In this document: in pieces, positions 10,098-19,746 of the stretch
Position numbering within the stretch: the first letter of the stretch is position 1
Layout of the letters: each line of letters starts with the position of its first letter
Assembly (NCBI RefSeq): GCF_017656495.1
Contig: NZ_JACDNS010000002.1
Location: 124,001-188,000, forward strand
From: Thermococcus sp.
GTDB taxonomy: Archaea; Methanobacteriota_B; Thermococci; Thermococcales; Thermococcaceae
DNA length: 64,000 nucleotides
Direction: 5' to 3'
The notes under the pieces: generated by a model
Database searches by the model: none
The model's input: only the letters and a program-made list of their open reading frames with translations
Told to the model about the DNA's origin: nothing
Made by a program: the position numbers and the translations under genes

Positions 10098-12857
10098 ATG
10101 AAGAGGTCTGGAATTTTGGCCTTGTTGTTTGTTTTTGTTATGCTTTTAGGACCATTAGCTGCAGCAGAGCAGGGGCCAGCCCCTGACACCGTCTATATCT
10201 CAATTAGGACTAACCAAGAAACCGGTATTACCGATGTTGCAAAAGGTGACTTAGACATATTCCTCTGGTCAGTGTCTGGTGGTTCATTCAAAGACCTTCC
10301 ACAAGATGTTTTAAACAACTTGAGATTGATAAAGACTGCAAGCAGCTACTATGACATTGAAATGAACCCAGTTCATGATGACGATAACCCATATCTTGTC
10401 ACAGTTGGTGACAAGAAGTATTTCAACCCATTCGCAATTAGGGAAGTTAGATTTGCAATGAACTGGTTGATCAGCAGACAATATGTCGTTCAGAACATTC
10501 TCCAAGGTTCTGGTGCTCCAATGCTTGGTGGTATTAGACCAAGCACAGGTGCAAACCCATACTTTGAGCCAGTTTACAAGGCCCTTGGTATTTCAGCCAC
10601 AGCTGATGTTGCCAAGGCCCAGAAGATGGTTGAAGAGGCATTAAAGAAGGCTGCTGATGAGTTAGCAAAGCAAGGCCACAAGCTTGAGAAGGGACAAGAT
10701 GGATTCTGGTACTTTGATGGCGAGCCTGTCACAGTCAAGTTTATCATTAGAATTGAGGACGAAAGAAAGGACGAAGGTCTCTATGTTGCTGACTTGATCG
10801 AGAAGTTCTTCGGATTTAAGGTTGAGAGACTCCTTTGGGACAGAAGAAAGGCCTCATCAACAGTCTACTTAAGCGATCCAAAGAACTATGAGTGGAACCT
10901 CTACACTGCTGGTTGGGTTAGCATGGCTAACCTTAAGTGGCCAGATGACTACACTGCTTGGTGGTATGCTAGCTGGTATGGATGGCTTCCAGCTCCAGTT
11001 GGATGGGAGATGAAACCAACAGTTACAGTTAAGGACTTCATTGACTACATTGGTGGCCCAGATGAGGCTGTTGAGAAGCTCGATCTCAAGTACTATGTTG
11101 GTGATAAGCTCAAGGAGATTTATGATTGGACAGTCGAAGAGGTCACTAAGTTGCTTGTCCTCAACAGCGTTGAGGTCAACGGCAAGAAGTACGTTCTTGA
11201 AGAGGGTAACGTTGACCAATACTGGGACCTCCAGAAGATTTCAATGGGTCTCGGTATAATGGACTCACAAAAGGTCTTCGTAGCAGAGTGTTGGGAGTAC
11301 TTCCCAGTTAACAAGAACAGAGTTAAGTCAATTGCAAGAGACGTTTCAAGCGGTCTCTGGACAAGATGGGCATTGATTACTGCTGAGACACCTGATAAAG
11401 TCTTGAATGTCGCTGAGTTCTCAGCAACTGGTGCACTCTTCATGAGTGCATTCAACCCAATTGGTGGTATCGACGACGTTTATGCAAGTGCAATTTGGAG
11501 AGTTGTTAGGGACACTCCAGTTTACACCGACCTCTCAACAGGTACTTACATACCAGTTAGGTGTGAGTTCAAAGTTGAGAGAGGTCCAGTCAAGGTTCCA
11601 GATGATGCTGTCATCTACAACTCAACACTTGACAAGTGGGTTGCTGCTCACGCTGGTGAAGAGGCTAAGGCCAAGGTCACATACGACTGTAAGTTGAGCA
11701 ACTGGCATGATGGACAACCAATGACAATGGCCGACTTCAAGTATGCAATCGCATTCAACTACGAGTGGGCAACCAAGGATGGCGATAATGATCCATACTA
11801 CGACGAGAAAGTTGCAAACGCTCTGTCAGACATTCTTGGACAAATCAAGGGTTACAGGTTCGTTGATGAGGACACTATTGAGGTCTACACTGACTTCATC
11901 CACCCAGTAGCTGATGACGTGATTGCCGCAAACAACGCTGTTTGGCCATCACTTCCATGGCAACTCCTCTACGCAATGGGTGAACTCGTTGCAAAGGGAG
12001 ATGAGTATGGAGCTTCACAGAAGTACTCATTCAGTGAAGAGGCAGAGGGTGTTGCACAGCTCGACTTACTCATCAAGGATCACGTTGCAGACTTGAAGAA
12101 GGTCCTTGAGGCACTCAAGGCCAAGAAGGCTGTTCCAGCTGCAATTGCTGACGATGTTACGGATCCAACACCAGGCTATGACGCACTCATCAAGTGGATT
12201 GACGCTCACGGTCACGCTGTAGTTAGCAACGGTCCATTCTACATTGAGAGGTACGACCCAGACAAGATATTCGTCGAGCTTAAAGCATTCAGAGACCCAA
12301 CCTATCCATTCGATGTTAACTACTGGAAGCAAAAGCTCATCCTTGCAAAGCTCGAGCTTGCTGGTGTCAACGTTCCAACAAGAATCTTCACAGGAGATGA
12401 CTTAAAGATCGAAGTTAGAGCAAACATGGTTGTTGAGTACCCAACAGAGGGAACACAACCAGCTGACAAGGGATTCGTTTACATTGAGATAAGAGACGAG
12501 AACGGTAACGTTGTCTACAGCGGCGAAGCCAAGCTAGCTAAGGCAGGAGTCTTTGAGTTAGTCGTTCCAGGATCAGAGACAGCCAAGTTTGAGGCTGGAA
12601 GATACGACATCTATGTCAAGGGTGGACTCATAGAGGGTGTCACATCATTCACAGAGAAAAAGACAGTCGTTGTAATCAAGAAGCAGGTTACATCACCAAC
12701 AACCACCACTACTAAGGAGACCACAACCACTACAACAACCACAACAACCACAACCACTACAACAGAGAGCCCATCACCAACCAAGACTGGAGTCTGTGGT
12801 CCAGCAGCTCTCGTTGGATTGGCATTGATTCCACTACTCTTGAGAAGAAGAAAGTGA
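10098..12857 (+). CDS. dppA: Opp/Dpp-type ABC importer solute-binding protein with CGP-CTERM tail
   Basis: Extracellular substrate-binding protein (919 residues) of a peptide/nickel/opine-type (family 5) ABC importer. It has an N-terminal signal peptide (residues 1-23, hydrophobic core then AAA), a long binding domain, a Thr-rich linker near residues 865-895, and the C-terminal signature GVCGPAALVGLAL followed by RRRK. That is the Thermococcales CGP-CTERM form: Cys-Gly-Pro, a membrane helix and a basic end, thought to mark processing and anchoring. It heads the importer cluster with its own promoter. In Thermococcales members of this family bind oligopeptides or beta-linked oligosaccharides such as cellobiose, so the substrate is not settled. 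Confidence 0.88.
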   Translation: MKRSGILALLFVFVMLLGPLAAAEQGPAPDTVYISIRTNQETGITDVAKGDLDIFLWSVSGGSFKDLPQDVLNNLRLIKTASSYYDIEMNPVHDDDNPYLVTVGDKKYFNPFAIREVRFAMNWLISRQYVVQNILQGSGAPMLGGIRPSTGANPYFEPVYKALGISATADVAKAQKMVEEALKKAADELAKQGHKLEKGQDGFWYFDGEPVTVKFIIRIEDERKDEGLYVADLIEKFFGFKVERLLWDRRKASSTVYLSDPKNYEWNLYTAGWVSMANLKWPDDYTAWWYASWYGWLPAPVGWEMKPTVTVKDFIDYIGGPDEAVEKLDLKYYVGDKLKEIYDWTVEEVTKLLVLNSVEVNGKKYVLEEGNVDQYWDLQKISMGLGIMDSQKVFVAECWEYFPVNKNRVKSIARDVSSGLWTRWALITAETPDKVLNVAEFSATGALFMSAFNPIGGIDDVYASAIWRVVRDTPVYTDLSTGTYIPVRCEFKVERGPVKVPDDAVIYNSTLDKWVAAHAGEEAKAKVTYDCKLSNWHDGQPMTMADFKYAIAFNYEWATKDGDNDPYYDEKVANALSDILGQIKGYRFVDEDTIEVYTDFIHPVADDVIAANNAVWPSLPWQLLYAMGELVAKGDEYGASQKYSFSEEAEGVAQLDLLIKDHVADLKKVLEALKAKKAVPAAIADDVTDPTPGYDALIKWIDAHGHAVVSNGPFYIERYDPDKIFVELKAFRDPTYPFDVNYWKQKLILAKLELAGVNVPTRIFTGDDLKIEVRANMVVEYPTEGTQPADKGFVYIEIRDENGNVVYSGEAKLAKAGVFELVVPGSETAKFEAGRYDIYVKGGLIEGVTSFTEKKTVVVIKKQVTSPTTTTTKETTTTTTTTTTTTTTTESPSPTKTGVCGPAALVGLALIPLLLRRRK

Positions 12858-12860
12858 GGC

Positions 12861-12883
12861 TTTCTTTCCTTCTTTTCTTCTCT
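12861..12883 (+). terminator. Pyrimidine-rich terminator after dppA
   Basis: A 23-base T/C-only tract begins four bases after the dppA stop. Runs of T are the usual archaeal termination signal. The separate TATA box for dppB at 13007 fits with partial or full termination here. Confidence 0.5.
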
Positions 12884-13006
12884 AAATCTTTAATTTTGTG
12901 TTCTTGAGTATTGCCATGCTATAGAATAGCGTTGTTTTGTCCTTATCTATGTGTTACTACTACCTTTTCTTGACTCACTGGTAGTCCACTTATCGTTATA
13001 GAAAAA

Positions 13007-13015
13007 TATATAAAA
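13007..13015 (+). promoter_or_regulatory. TATA box for dppBCDF
   Basis: TATATAAAA in an A-rich context, about 75 bases before the TTG start of dppB, predicts a transcript start near 13038. This would let the permease/ATPase genes be expressed separately from the binding protein. Confidence 0.6.
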
Positions 13016-13089
13016 GTTTTACAAGATTGAAAATGTTGATGAATTAGAAATATCCCGAATGAACATGTCTGAACAGGGAGGTGTGAGGT

Positions 13090-14151
13090 TTGGGATACGG
13101 TCGTTATTTGGCAATTAGACTGTTAAATGCACTTTTAGTGCTGGCATTAGTAACGCTACTTGTTTCAGTTCTATTTACAAAAGTTGCAGAAGAAGACCTA
13201 AAATCAAGTATACAAGAGCAGATAAATATGAAGCTTAGAGCAAATCCAGAGTTGCAAAAATCCTTAGCAGCTGATCCAGAAAAATTCCAGCAGTGGTATC
13301 AAAGGGAGTATAGTAGATTAATCCACGCGTATGGATTAGATAAACCTTTTTGGGTTAGGGTATTAGAGCGTACCAAAGATACATTGCTATTAAATTTTGG
13401 AAATACAAAGACCCCGATATTTGGTGAAACTAGTGTTAAGAAGATCATTGCAGCAGCAATCCCAAGAACGGTTTTACTCTTCACAACAGCTCAAATAATT
13501 GTTATTCTAATTGGTCTTCTCTTAGGTGTTAAAGCAGCACAGGTTGCAGGGAGTGCACTGGACAGAGCAGTTTCTATCATTGCAATGCTTACGAGCAGTA
13601 TACCAATGTGGTGGTTCGGAATGATTGCAATCCTAATTTTCTCATTCAAATTAGGTTGGTTCCCAAGTGGAGGTATGACATCCACCCCACCTAAAGAAGG
13701 ATTTGCGTATTATGTTGACATCCTGTACCACATGGTACTCCCAGTTGGAACAATTGTGTTCGTTCTCTTTGGTGGTTGGGCATGGACGACAAGAAACATC
13801 ATGATTGGTACAATGCAAGAGGACTTCATTATGGCTGCAAGAGCTAAGGGTGTCCCAGAAAGAAAAGTTATTTATGGTCATGCCTTGAGGGCAGCCGCCC
13901 CACCCATCATCACAATGACAATCTTTAGCCTTCTTGGTTCTCTGGGTGGTGCAATAATTACAGAGGGTGTCTTCAACTGGCCAGGAATGGGAAGACTTTA
14001 CTGGACTGCTTTACAGCAGAATGAGACAAGGCTCCTCATGGGTGTTACATTCGTTACAGTTGCACTATATCTGATAAGCATGATACTTGCAGATTTAGCA
14101 TATGGTTACCTTGATCCAAGAGTTAAAGTTGGTGCATCTCAGCGAACATGA
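13090..14151 (+). CDS. dppB: Opp/Dpp-type ABC importer permease 1
   Basis: First membrane subunit of the importer, 353 residues with about six membrane helices. Helix 1 (residues 8-28) is followed by an extracellular loop of about 90 residues, normal for DppB/OppB. The EAA coupling loop is visible near residue 245 (MAARAKGVPERKVIYGHALR). The start is a TTG at 13090, chosen because GGGAGGTG ends six bases before it. dppC begins 11 bases after its stop. Confidence 0.9.
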   Translation: MGYGRYLAIRLLNALLVLALVTLLVSVLFTKVAEEDLKSSIQEQINMKLRANPELQKSLAADPEKFQQWYQREYSRLIHAYGLDKPFWVRVLERTKDTLLLNFGNTKTPIFGETSVKKIIAAAIPRTVLLFTTAQIIVILIGLLLGVKAAQVAGSALDRAVSIIAMLTSSIPMWWFGMIAILIFSFKLGWFPSGGMTSTPPKEGFAYYVDILYHMVLPVGTIVFVLFGGWAWTTRNIMIGTMQEDFIMAARAKGVPERKVIYGHALRAAAPPIITMTIFSLLGSLGGAIITEGVFNWPGMGRLYWTALQQNETRLLMGVTFVTVALYLISMILADLAYGYLDPRVKVGASQRT

Positions 14152-14162
14152 GGTGAGGTAAA

Positions 14163-15605
14163 ATGAGATGGGTTGATGTAAAAGAGAGTCTTAAGGACTT
14201 TTGGTTTGAATTTAAAAGACAAAAAGGTGGATTACTTGGAATTTTCTTACTTGTTCTCTTAGTTTTCACAGCTCTAGCTGCCCCGTATCTCACTGAACCA
14301 GACATCCCAAAGAAATGGACCACATACTGGGAGGGTAATCCAACCAACGTTCCTCCAGTTTGGTATAACTACTTCACAACAAAAAAGCTGGCTCCTCACA
14401 AAGTTTTGACGTATGATGACCTAAAGATTACTGCGGAAGGACAGGATTTGGGCGGTGGAATAAAGTATTATGCTTTTGAATTTGACTACAACAACCAATA
14501 TGACTTACCTCCAAAAGATTTGATAATAAAGGAGATTGGGGTTCAGCTTGCTGATTTGAACTCGCCAGCTCAGATTGTCATTACATTATACAGACCAGAT
14601 GGTCAAAAAATTGAGCTCTTAAGTGCTGATTTAGTTGAAGGCTCAATTTATCAAATTGCAAAAATAGGTATTGTTAGGAATAATGTATTCAACTGGGCTT
14701 CCCAATTTGAGGATCCAAAGAATCTCCAAGGTAGAGTAGAGACCATAAAAAGCACAATGGATGTCATGGAGATTATATTTGCAAAAACTGAACCCGGAAT
14801 ACTCATAGATCCACAACCACTCCATGGAGACTACAAGTTCCAAGTTGAAATTTTCACATTCAATGAAGGGGACAAAATTGACTTGAAACCAATGCAGATA
14901 GTCCTCACTGGAAGAACGTATGGACTCATGGGGACTGACTATAAAGGAAGAGACTTATGGGCAGGTCTTATTTGGGGAACAAGAGTTTCACTTATTGTCG
15001 GTGTCTCAGTTGCAGTCTTGAGCGTTTTAATTGGGATTGCTTACGGTGTTACAAGTGCTTACCTTGGCGGTTGGAAGGATGAATTTATGCAGAGAGTTAA
15101 CGAGTTTGTAGCTTCAATACCAACATTACCAATCCTTATCCTCTTAGGTGCGGCATTCAAGGGACACACAACGCTGTGGACAATAGTCTTCTTACTGGTG
15201 ATGTTCGGTTGGACAGGAATCGCTAAGGTTGCGAGAAGTATGGCACTTCAGATTAAAGAACAGACCTATGTTGAGGCAGCAAGGGCATTGGGTGCTGGAA
15301 CTGGAAGAATTATCTTCAAGCACATTATGCCACAAATCATGCCTTATGCATTCGCTGTCATGGCTCTGAGCGTTCCCGGTGCAGTTCTCACTGAGGCATC
15401 CCTCAGCTTCCTTGGACTTGGTGATCCAACAGCAGTTACATGGGGACAAATCCTCTATGATGCTCAAACAAACAGTGCAACAATCAACGGATACTGGTGG
15501 TGGGTCATTCCACCAGGACTGGCAATTTCATTAGTTGCATTGACATTCGTGCTTATTGGTGTAGCGTTGGATAGAGTGTTAAACCCAAGACTCAAGAGGT
15601 TGTGA
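14163..15605 (+). CDS. dppC: Opp/Dpp-type ABC importer permease 2 with large extracellular insertion
   Basis: Second membrane subunit. At 480 residues it is much longer than the roughly 300 usual for DppC/OppC. Helix 1 is at residues 23-43, but the conserved GTDYKGRDLWAGLIWG motif that normally follows after about 40 residues starts only at residue 257. The extra 200 or so residues are hydrophilic, with no cysteine and no membrane segment, and must lie outside the cell. The remaining five helices and the EAA loop (EAARALGAGTGRIIFKHIMP, near residue 370) look normal. SD is GAGGTGA. dppD follows after 10 bases. Confidence 0.9.
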   Translation: MRWVDVKESLKDFWFEFKRQKGGLLGIFLLVLLVFTALAAPYLTEPDIPKKWTTYWEGNPTNVPPVWYNYFTTKKLAPHKVLTYDDLKITAEGQDLGGGIKYYAFEFDYNNQYDLPPKDLIIKEIGVQLADLNSPAQIVITLYRPDGQKIELLSADLVEGSIYQIAKIGIVRNNVFNWASQFEDPKNLQGRVETIKSTMDVMEIIFAKTEPGILIDPQPLHGDYKFQVEIFTFNEGDKIDLKPMQIVLTGRTYGLMGTDYKGRDLWAGLIWGTRVSLIVGVSVAVLSVLIGIAYGVTSAYLGGWKDEFMQRVNEFVASIPTLPILILLGAAFKGHTTLWTIVFLLVMFGWTGIAKVARSMALQIKEQTYVEAARALGAGTGRIIFKHIMPQIMPYAFAVMALSVPGAVLTEASLSFLGLGDPTAVTWGQILYDAQTNSATINGYWWWVIPPGLAISLVALTFVLIGVALDRVLNPRLKRL

Positions 15606-15615
15606 GGTGTGAAAA

Positions 15616-16575
15616 ATGGCTAGAACTGTCCTCGAAGTTAAAGATCTTAAGATGTATTACTTCACATCAAGAGGTGTCGTCAGAGCTGTTGACAATGTCA
15701 GCTTTGAACTCAAGAAGGGAGAAGTCTTGGGACTTGCCGGAGAGAGTGGATGTGGCAAGTCCTCCCTTGGTTTTACTTTAATGGGGATGCCAACTCCTCC
15801 AGGAAAGATAGTCGGTGGCAGCGTTAAAATTGATGGCAGAGAGATCGTTGGACTTCCAGAGGATGTTTTAAGAAGAGAGATTAGATGGCAGAAAATTTCA
15901 ATGATCTTCCAAGGTGCAATGAATGCTTTGAACCCAGTTTATACAATTGGCTATCAGATGATTGAGCCACTCATTTACCACAAGGGTATGGAGAAAGAAG
16001 AAGCTTTAGACAGGGCAATGAAATACCTTGAGCTAGTTGGTCTTTCACCAGAGATCGTTTACAGGTATCCACACGAGTTGAGTGGTGGTATGAAGCAGAG
16101 GGTTGTCATTGCAACAGCATTAATTCTTGAGCCAGAGGTCGTCATTGCTGATGAGCCAACAACGGCTCTTGATGTCGTTGTTCAGGCACAGATCATTAAC
16201 TTAATGAAGAAGCTTAAGAAGGAGCTTGGACTTTCAATGATATTCATCACACACGACTTAAGCATTCTCGCAGAGATTAGCGACAGAGTAGCAATCATGT
16301 ATGCTGGAAAGATAATTGAGATCGGTGACAGCCAGAAGATTTACTATGAGCCAGCTCACCCATATACTCAAAAGTTACTTGCAGCAATTCCAAGATTGCA
16401 CGAAGATGTCGATAAGCTTGAATTCATTCCAGGACAACCACCAAACCTCATTAAACCACCAAGCGGTTGTAGATTCCATCCAAGATGTCCATATGCAATG
16501 CAAGTATGTAGAGAGCAAGAGCCGGAACTGAAAGAGATTGATAAAGATCACTATGCAGCATGCTGGTTATTGTGA
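15616..16575 (+). CDS. dppD: Opp/Dpp-type ABC importer ATPase 1
   Basis: ATP-hydrolysing subunit (319 residues) of the importer. Walker A is GESGCGKSS near residue 40, the signature is LSGGMKQR near 155, Walker B is VVIADEPTTALD near 175, and the switch histidine is in ITHDLS. The C-terminal oligopeptide-type extension has four cysteines (CRFHPRCPYAMQVC and a later C near the end), a pattern reported to hold an iron-sulphur cluster in some DppD proteins. Ten bases separate it from the second ATPase. Confidence 0.93.
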   Translation: MARTVLEVKDLKMYYFTSRGVVRAVDNVSFELKKGEVLGLAGESGCGKSSLGFTLMGMPTPPGKIVGGSVKIDGREIVGLPEDVLRREIRWQKISMIFQGAMNALNPVYTIGYQMIEPLIYHKGMEKEEALDRAMKYLELVGLSPEIVYRYPHELSGGMKQRVVIATALILEPEVVIADEPTTALDVVVQAQIINLMKKLKKELGLSMIFITHDLSILAEISDRVAIMYAGKIIEIGDSQKIYYEPAHPYTQKLLAAIPRLHEDVDKLEFIPGQPPNLIKPPSGCRFHPRCPYAMQVCREQEPELKEIDKDHYAACWLL

Positions 16576-16585
16576 GGGATGAAAG

Positions 16586-17593
16586 ATGGCCGAGCCAATT
16601 TTGAAAGTTGAAAATCTTAAAAAGTACTTCCCAATCAAGAGAGGATTGCTTGGAGCACTCAGAGGAGAGCCTCCAAGGTTTGTTAGGGCTGTTGATGGAG
16701 TTAGCTTTGAAGTCCACAAACAGGAGGTCTTTGCTTTAGTCGGTGAGAGCGGTTGTGGTAAAACAACAACAGGAAAGCTTGTCATGAAGCTCCTTGAGCC
16801 TACAGATGGTAAAATTTACCTAGAGGGCAAGGATGTTACTGAGCTTAGAACACAAGAGGAAATTAAAGCTTACAGAAGAAGAGTTCAGATGATATTCCAG
16901 GATCCATTCTCATCTTTGAATCCAAGATTCAGAATATATGATGTCCTTGAAGAGCCTCTTCTAATCCATGGAATCGGTGAAACAAGAGCAGAGAGAGAAG
17001 AACTCATTTACAAGGCATTAGAAATGGTCAAGATTGTCCCACCAGAGGACTATGTTGGAAGACACCCACACATGCTTTCAGGTGGTCAAAGACAGAGAGT
17101 TGCTATTGCAAGAGCTCTCATCTTAAACCCAACTTTCATTGTTGCAGATGAGCCTGTTTCGATGCTTGATGTTTCAATTAGAGCAGAAATTCTTGAGCTG
17201 ATGAAAGAACTCAAAGAGAAGATGGGAGTTACATACCTCTACATCACTCATGACCTTTCAACAGCAAGATACTTCGCTGACTACATTGCAGTCATGTACT
17301 TGGGAAGAATAGTTGAAATGGGTCCAGCTAAAGTAGTTATTGATAACCCAATACATCCATATACTAGAGCCCTCTTAGCTGCAGTTCCAGAGCCAATTCC
17401 AGAGAGAAGAAACATCATTAAAGAGTTGCCAATCAGGGGTGAAGTTCCAAGTGCTGTCAATATCCCACCAGGATGTAGATTCCACCCAAGATGTATTTAC
17501 ATGGAAAAGGGACTCTGTGATGTCAAGCACCCACAACTGGTCGAGTATGAACACAACCATTGGGTTGAGTGCTGGTTGGCTGGTAAAATCTGA
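16586..17593 (+). CDS. dppF: Opp/Dpp-type ABC importer ATPase 2
   Basis: Second ATPase (335 residues), partner of DppD in the nucleotide-binding heterodimer. Walker A is GESGCGKTT near residue 57, the signature is LSGGQRQR near 165, Walker B is FIVADEPVSMLD near 190, and ITHDLS follows. The C-terminal part again has four cysteines (CRFHPRC, one in LCDVKHP, one in VECWL), so both ATPases keep the pattern. The stop is followed by a T-rich tract at 17594-17611 that may end the operon transcript. Confidence 0.93.
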   Translation: MAEPILKVENLKKYFPIKRGLLGALRGEPPRFVRAVDGVSFEVHKQEVFALVGESGCGKTTTGKLVMKLLEPTDGKIYLEGKDVTELRTQEEIKAYRRRVQMIFQDPFSSLNPRFRIYDVLEEPLLIHGIGETRAEREELIYKALEMVKIVPPEDYVGRHPHMLSGGQRQRVAIARALILNPTFIVADEPVSMLDVSIRAEILELMKELKEKMGVTYLYITHDLSTARYFADYIAVMYLGRIVEMGPAKVVIDNPIHPYTRALLAAVPEPIPERRNIIKELPIRGEVPSAVNIPPGCRFHPRCIYMEKGLCDVKHPQLVEYEHNHWVECWLAGKI

Positions 17594-17629
17594 TTTTTCC
17601 TTCTTTACTTCTATCTTGGATGTGATATC

Positions 17630-18118
17630 ATGACAACATTTAGAAGAGCTCTTAATTATCCACTAATAAAAGGCGGGCTGGTGTTTTTAGCGCTTGCTCT
17701 TCTCCTATCACTAGTATCAATGTATAGTGTGGAGAAATCATATTCTTCTCAAGGAACTTTAGGTGTCGGGCATCATGTTATTGGAGATAAAGACTTTGAA
17801 AACAACTATTTCATAACAAATAGGACTCTTGTCCTTTCCTCTCAAAATGCAAGCGTTATTGTCATTCAAAAAGGAAGAATTAATTCTTACATTCTCAAGA
17901 ATAAATCTGTCCGTCTAAATCCGATCTCTCAACCTGAGATAAGCGTTGAAAGTGGCAATGTGAGTTACTTGTATAGAGTTTATGGTGTTGACTACCCATA
18001 CTCGCTCTTATCACTTTTGGCTTTCGTTTTCATGATTGTAGGAAGTGCTTTAAGTGTGTATGGGTATATTAAATTCATGGAAGGTGCTGTAAAAGAAGCA
18101 AGGGAGAAGAGAAGGTGA
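17630..18118 (+). CDS. Small membrane protein of unknown function
   Basis: Not recognised. 162 residues with a membrane helix at about 15-35, a hydrophilic extracellular stretch with several N-x-S/T sites, a second helix at about 125-150, and a charged cytoplasmic tail ending KEAREKRR. It lies 36 bases after dppF behind a T-rich tract and ends at the SD of nadE, so it could belong to either transcript. The ATG follows a weak SD (GGATGTGAT). Confidence 0.6.
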   Translation: MTTFRRALNYPLIKGGLVFLALALLLSLVSMYSVEKSYSSQGTLGVGHHVIGDKDFENNYFITNRTLVLSSQNASVIVIQKGRINSYILKNKSVRLNPISQPEISVESGNVSYLYRVYGVDYPYSLLSLLAFVFMIVGSALSVYGYIKFMEGAVKEAREKRR

Positions 18119-18123
18119 TTTTG

Positions 18124-18888
18124 ATGAGATCTCTAAATTATGATGTGGTTATTAAGGAAATAGTGGACTTTATTAAAGAAAAGGTCAATGAGGCGAATAC
18201 AAATGGTGTTGTTGTTGGTGTTAGTGGTGGTGTTGATAGTGCAACAACTGCTTTTTTAGCTGTCAAAGCTTTGGGAAAAGACAAAGTCCTCGGCTTGATA
18301 ATGCCTTATTATGAGAATCAGGACGTGGGGGATGCGAAATTAGTTTGTGAAACCCTTGGGATAAATTACAAGATCATCAGCATTAAGCCAATTGTTGATG
18401 CTTTTGAAAAAAGCCTTGACTTCGAGCCAAACAAAATTACCAAGGGCAACATAATGGTTAGGACGAGGATGATTTTGCTCTACGCTCACGCAAACCAGTA
18501 TAACCTCCTCGTCTTGGGAACAAGCAACAAGAGCGAGCTTTTGACTGGGTATTACACTAAGTGGGGCGATGGGGCGAGCGATTATGCTCCACTGATAAAC
18601 TTGTATAAGACTGAAGTTTGGGAGATTGCCAAAAGATTAGGCGTTCCAGAGAGGATTATTAAGAAGAAGCCCACTGCTGGCCTTTGGATTGGGCAGACGG
18701 ATGAGGATGAACTCGGCATAAGTTACAAACTTTTAGATGAAATCCTTTACAGATTAGTTGACTTGAAGATGCCAAAAGAAAAAATTGCCGAGGAGTTGGG
18801 TATTCCACTTGAAAGAGTTGAATACGTGGAAAACCTAGTAAAGAAAACCGAACACAAGAGGAGTCTACCAACAGGACCAGAGATTTGA
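18124..18888 (+). CDS. nadE: NH3-dependent NAD+ synthetase
   Basis: Amidates nicotinic acid adenine dinucleotide to NAD with ATP and ammonia, the last step of NAD synthesis. The 254-residue protein has the adenylation loop SGGVDS near residue 35, GTSNKSE(L)[11 protein letters not shown] near 138, and no glutaminase domain. The ATG at 18124 is taken as start because AAGGTGA is five bases upstream; an in-frame GTG at 18115 would overlap the previous gene. A nicotinamidase gene for the same pathway lies at 61.3-61.8 kb. Confidence 0.93.
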   Translation: MRSLNYDVVIKEIVDFIKEKVNEANTNGVVVGVSGGVDSATTAFLAVKALGKDKVLGLIMPYYENQDVGDAKLVCETLGINYKIISIKPIVDAFEKSLDFEPNKITKGNIMVRTRMILLYAHANQYNLLVLGTSNKSELLTGYYTKWGDGASDYAPLINLYKTEVWEIAKRLGVPERIIKKKPTAGLWIGQTDEDELGISYKLLDEILYRLVDLKMPKEKIAEELGIPLERVEYVENLVKKTEHKRSLPTGPEI

Positions 18889-18897
18889 GGTGAGAGC

Positions 18898-19746
18898 TTG
18901 AAAAAGGGTTATCTTTTAGTTTTTTTAGCTGCTAGTATGTGGGGCACCCTTGGAATATTTGCTAAATTACTCTATCAGTTTAATCTAGATACCTTTACTG
19001 TGGTATTCTACCGTGTGGTGATTGCGTTTTTTCTTCTTCTAACTTACAATTTCTCAAAAAGGCTGAAAATTAAAAAAGAACGCTTGCCATTTTATGCATT
19101 TTATGGATTTTTTAGCATTTTTCTATTTTATGTGCTGTATTTTTATACTGTGAAAATATCCTCAGTGTCTTTGGCAGTTTTGCTTCTATATACTGCCCCG
19201 ATACACTCTACAATACTAGGGTACTTCATTTTCAAGGAGAGGATAACTTCAATAAAATCAACAGCGTTGATAATGGCGGTCGTTGGAGTGCTGTTTGTTG
19301 TAAATCCCAATAATGAAGAAGTAAGTGTTCTTGCAATAGTATTAGGACTTTTGTCCGGATTTACTTATGCTTTATATGGCATTTTAGGTAAAATAGCAGT
19401 TAGGAAAGAGAGGCCAGAGGAGGCCTTGCTGTACACAATTGGATTTGGGGCTCTATTCTTAATGCCATTTTCAGATTTTAGAGTCCCGTTAAATGCTGTT
19501 CCTTACCTCTTTGCACTCGCTTTTTTCCCGACGTTTCTGGCGTATATTCTATACAATACAGCCCTTAAAGAAGTTGAAGTAAGCAAAGCCTCAATCATAG
19601 CAACAGTAGAACCAGTTGTGGCCCTGGTTCTAGCATACCTAATTTTCAACGAAACCCTAACCTTAAAACAGCTGTTTGGAGCGGCTTTAATAATTGGAGG
19701 TTCGATGCTTGTCCATTTGGATGAGATAATTGAGAAAAGAGGCTAA
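18898..19746 (+). CDS. EamA/DMT family transporter
   Basis: Drug/metabolite-type permease of 282 residues with ten predicted helices arranged as two EamA repeats of five (about 1-140 and 145-280). The start is TTG 18898, nine bases after the nadE stop, with GAGGTGAGA as SD, so it is likely co-transcribed with nadE. Its end overlaps convergent glnA by 4 bases. Substrate unknown. A second, divergent family member is at 25.0-25.9 kb. Confidence 0.82.
   Translation: MKKGYLLVFLAASMWGTLGIFAKLLYQFNLDTFTVVFYRVVIAFFLLLTYNFSKRLKIKKERLPFYAFYGFFSIFLFYVLYFYTVKISSVSLAVLLLYTAPIHSTILGYFIFKERITSIKSTALIMAVVGVLFVVNPNNEEVSVLAIVLGLLSGFTYALYGILGKIAVRKERPEEALLYTIGFGALFLMPFSDFRVPLNAVPYLFALAFFPTFLAYILYNTALKEVEVSKASIIATVEPVVALVLAYLIFNETLTLKQLFGAALIIGGSMLVHLDEIIEKRG

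Noticed and set aside
12700-12770. ACA/ACC repeat tract resembling a microsatellite
   Set aside because: In frame it codes the Thr-rich linker of DppA before the CGP-CTERM tail; a similar tract is in apu. It is protein-driven, not a separate repeat element.
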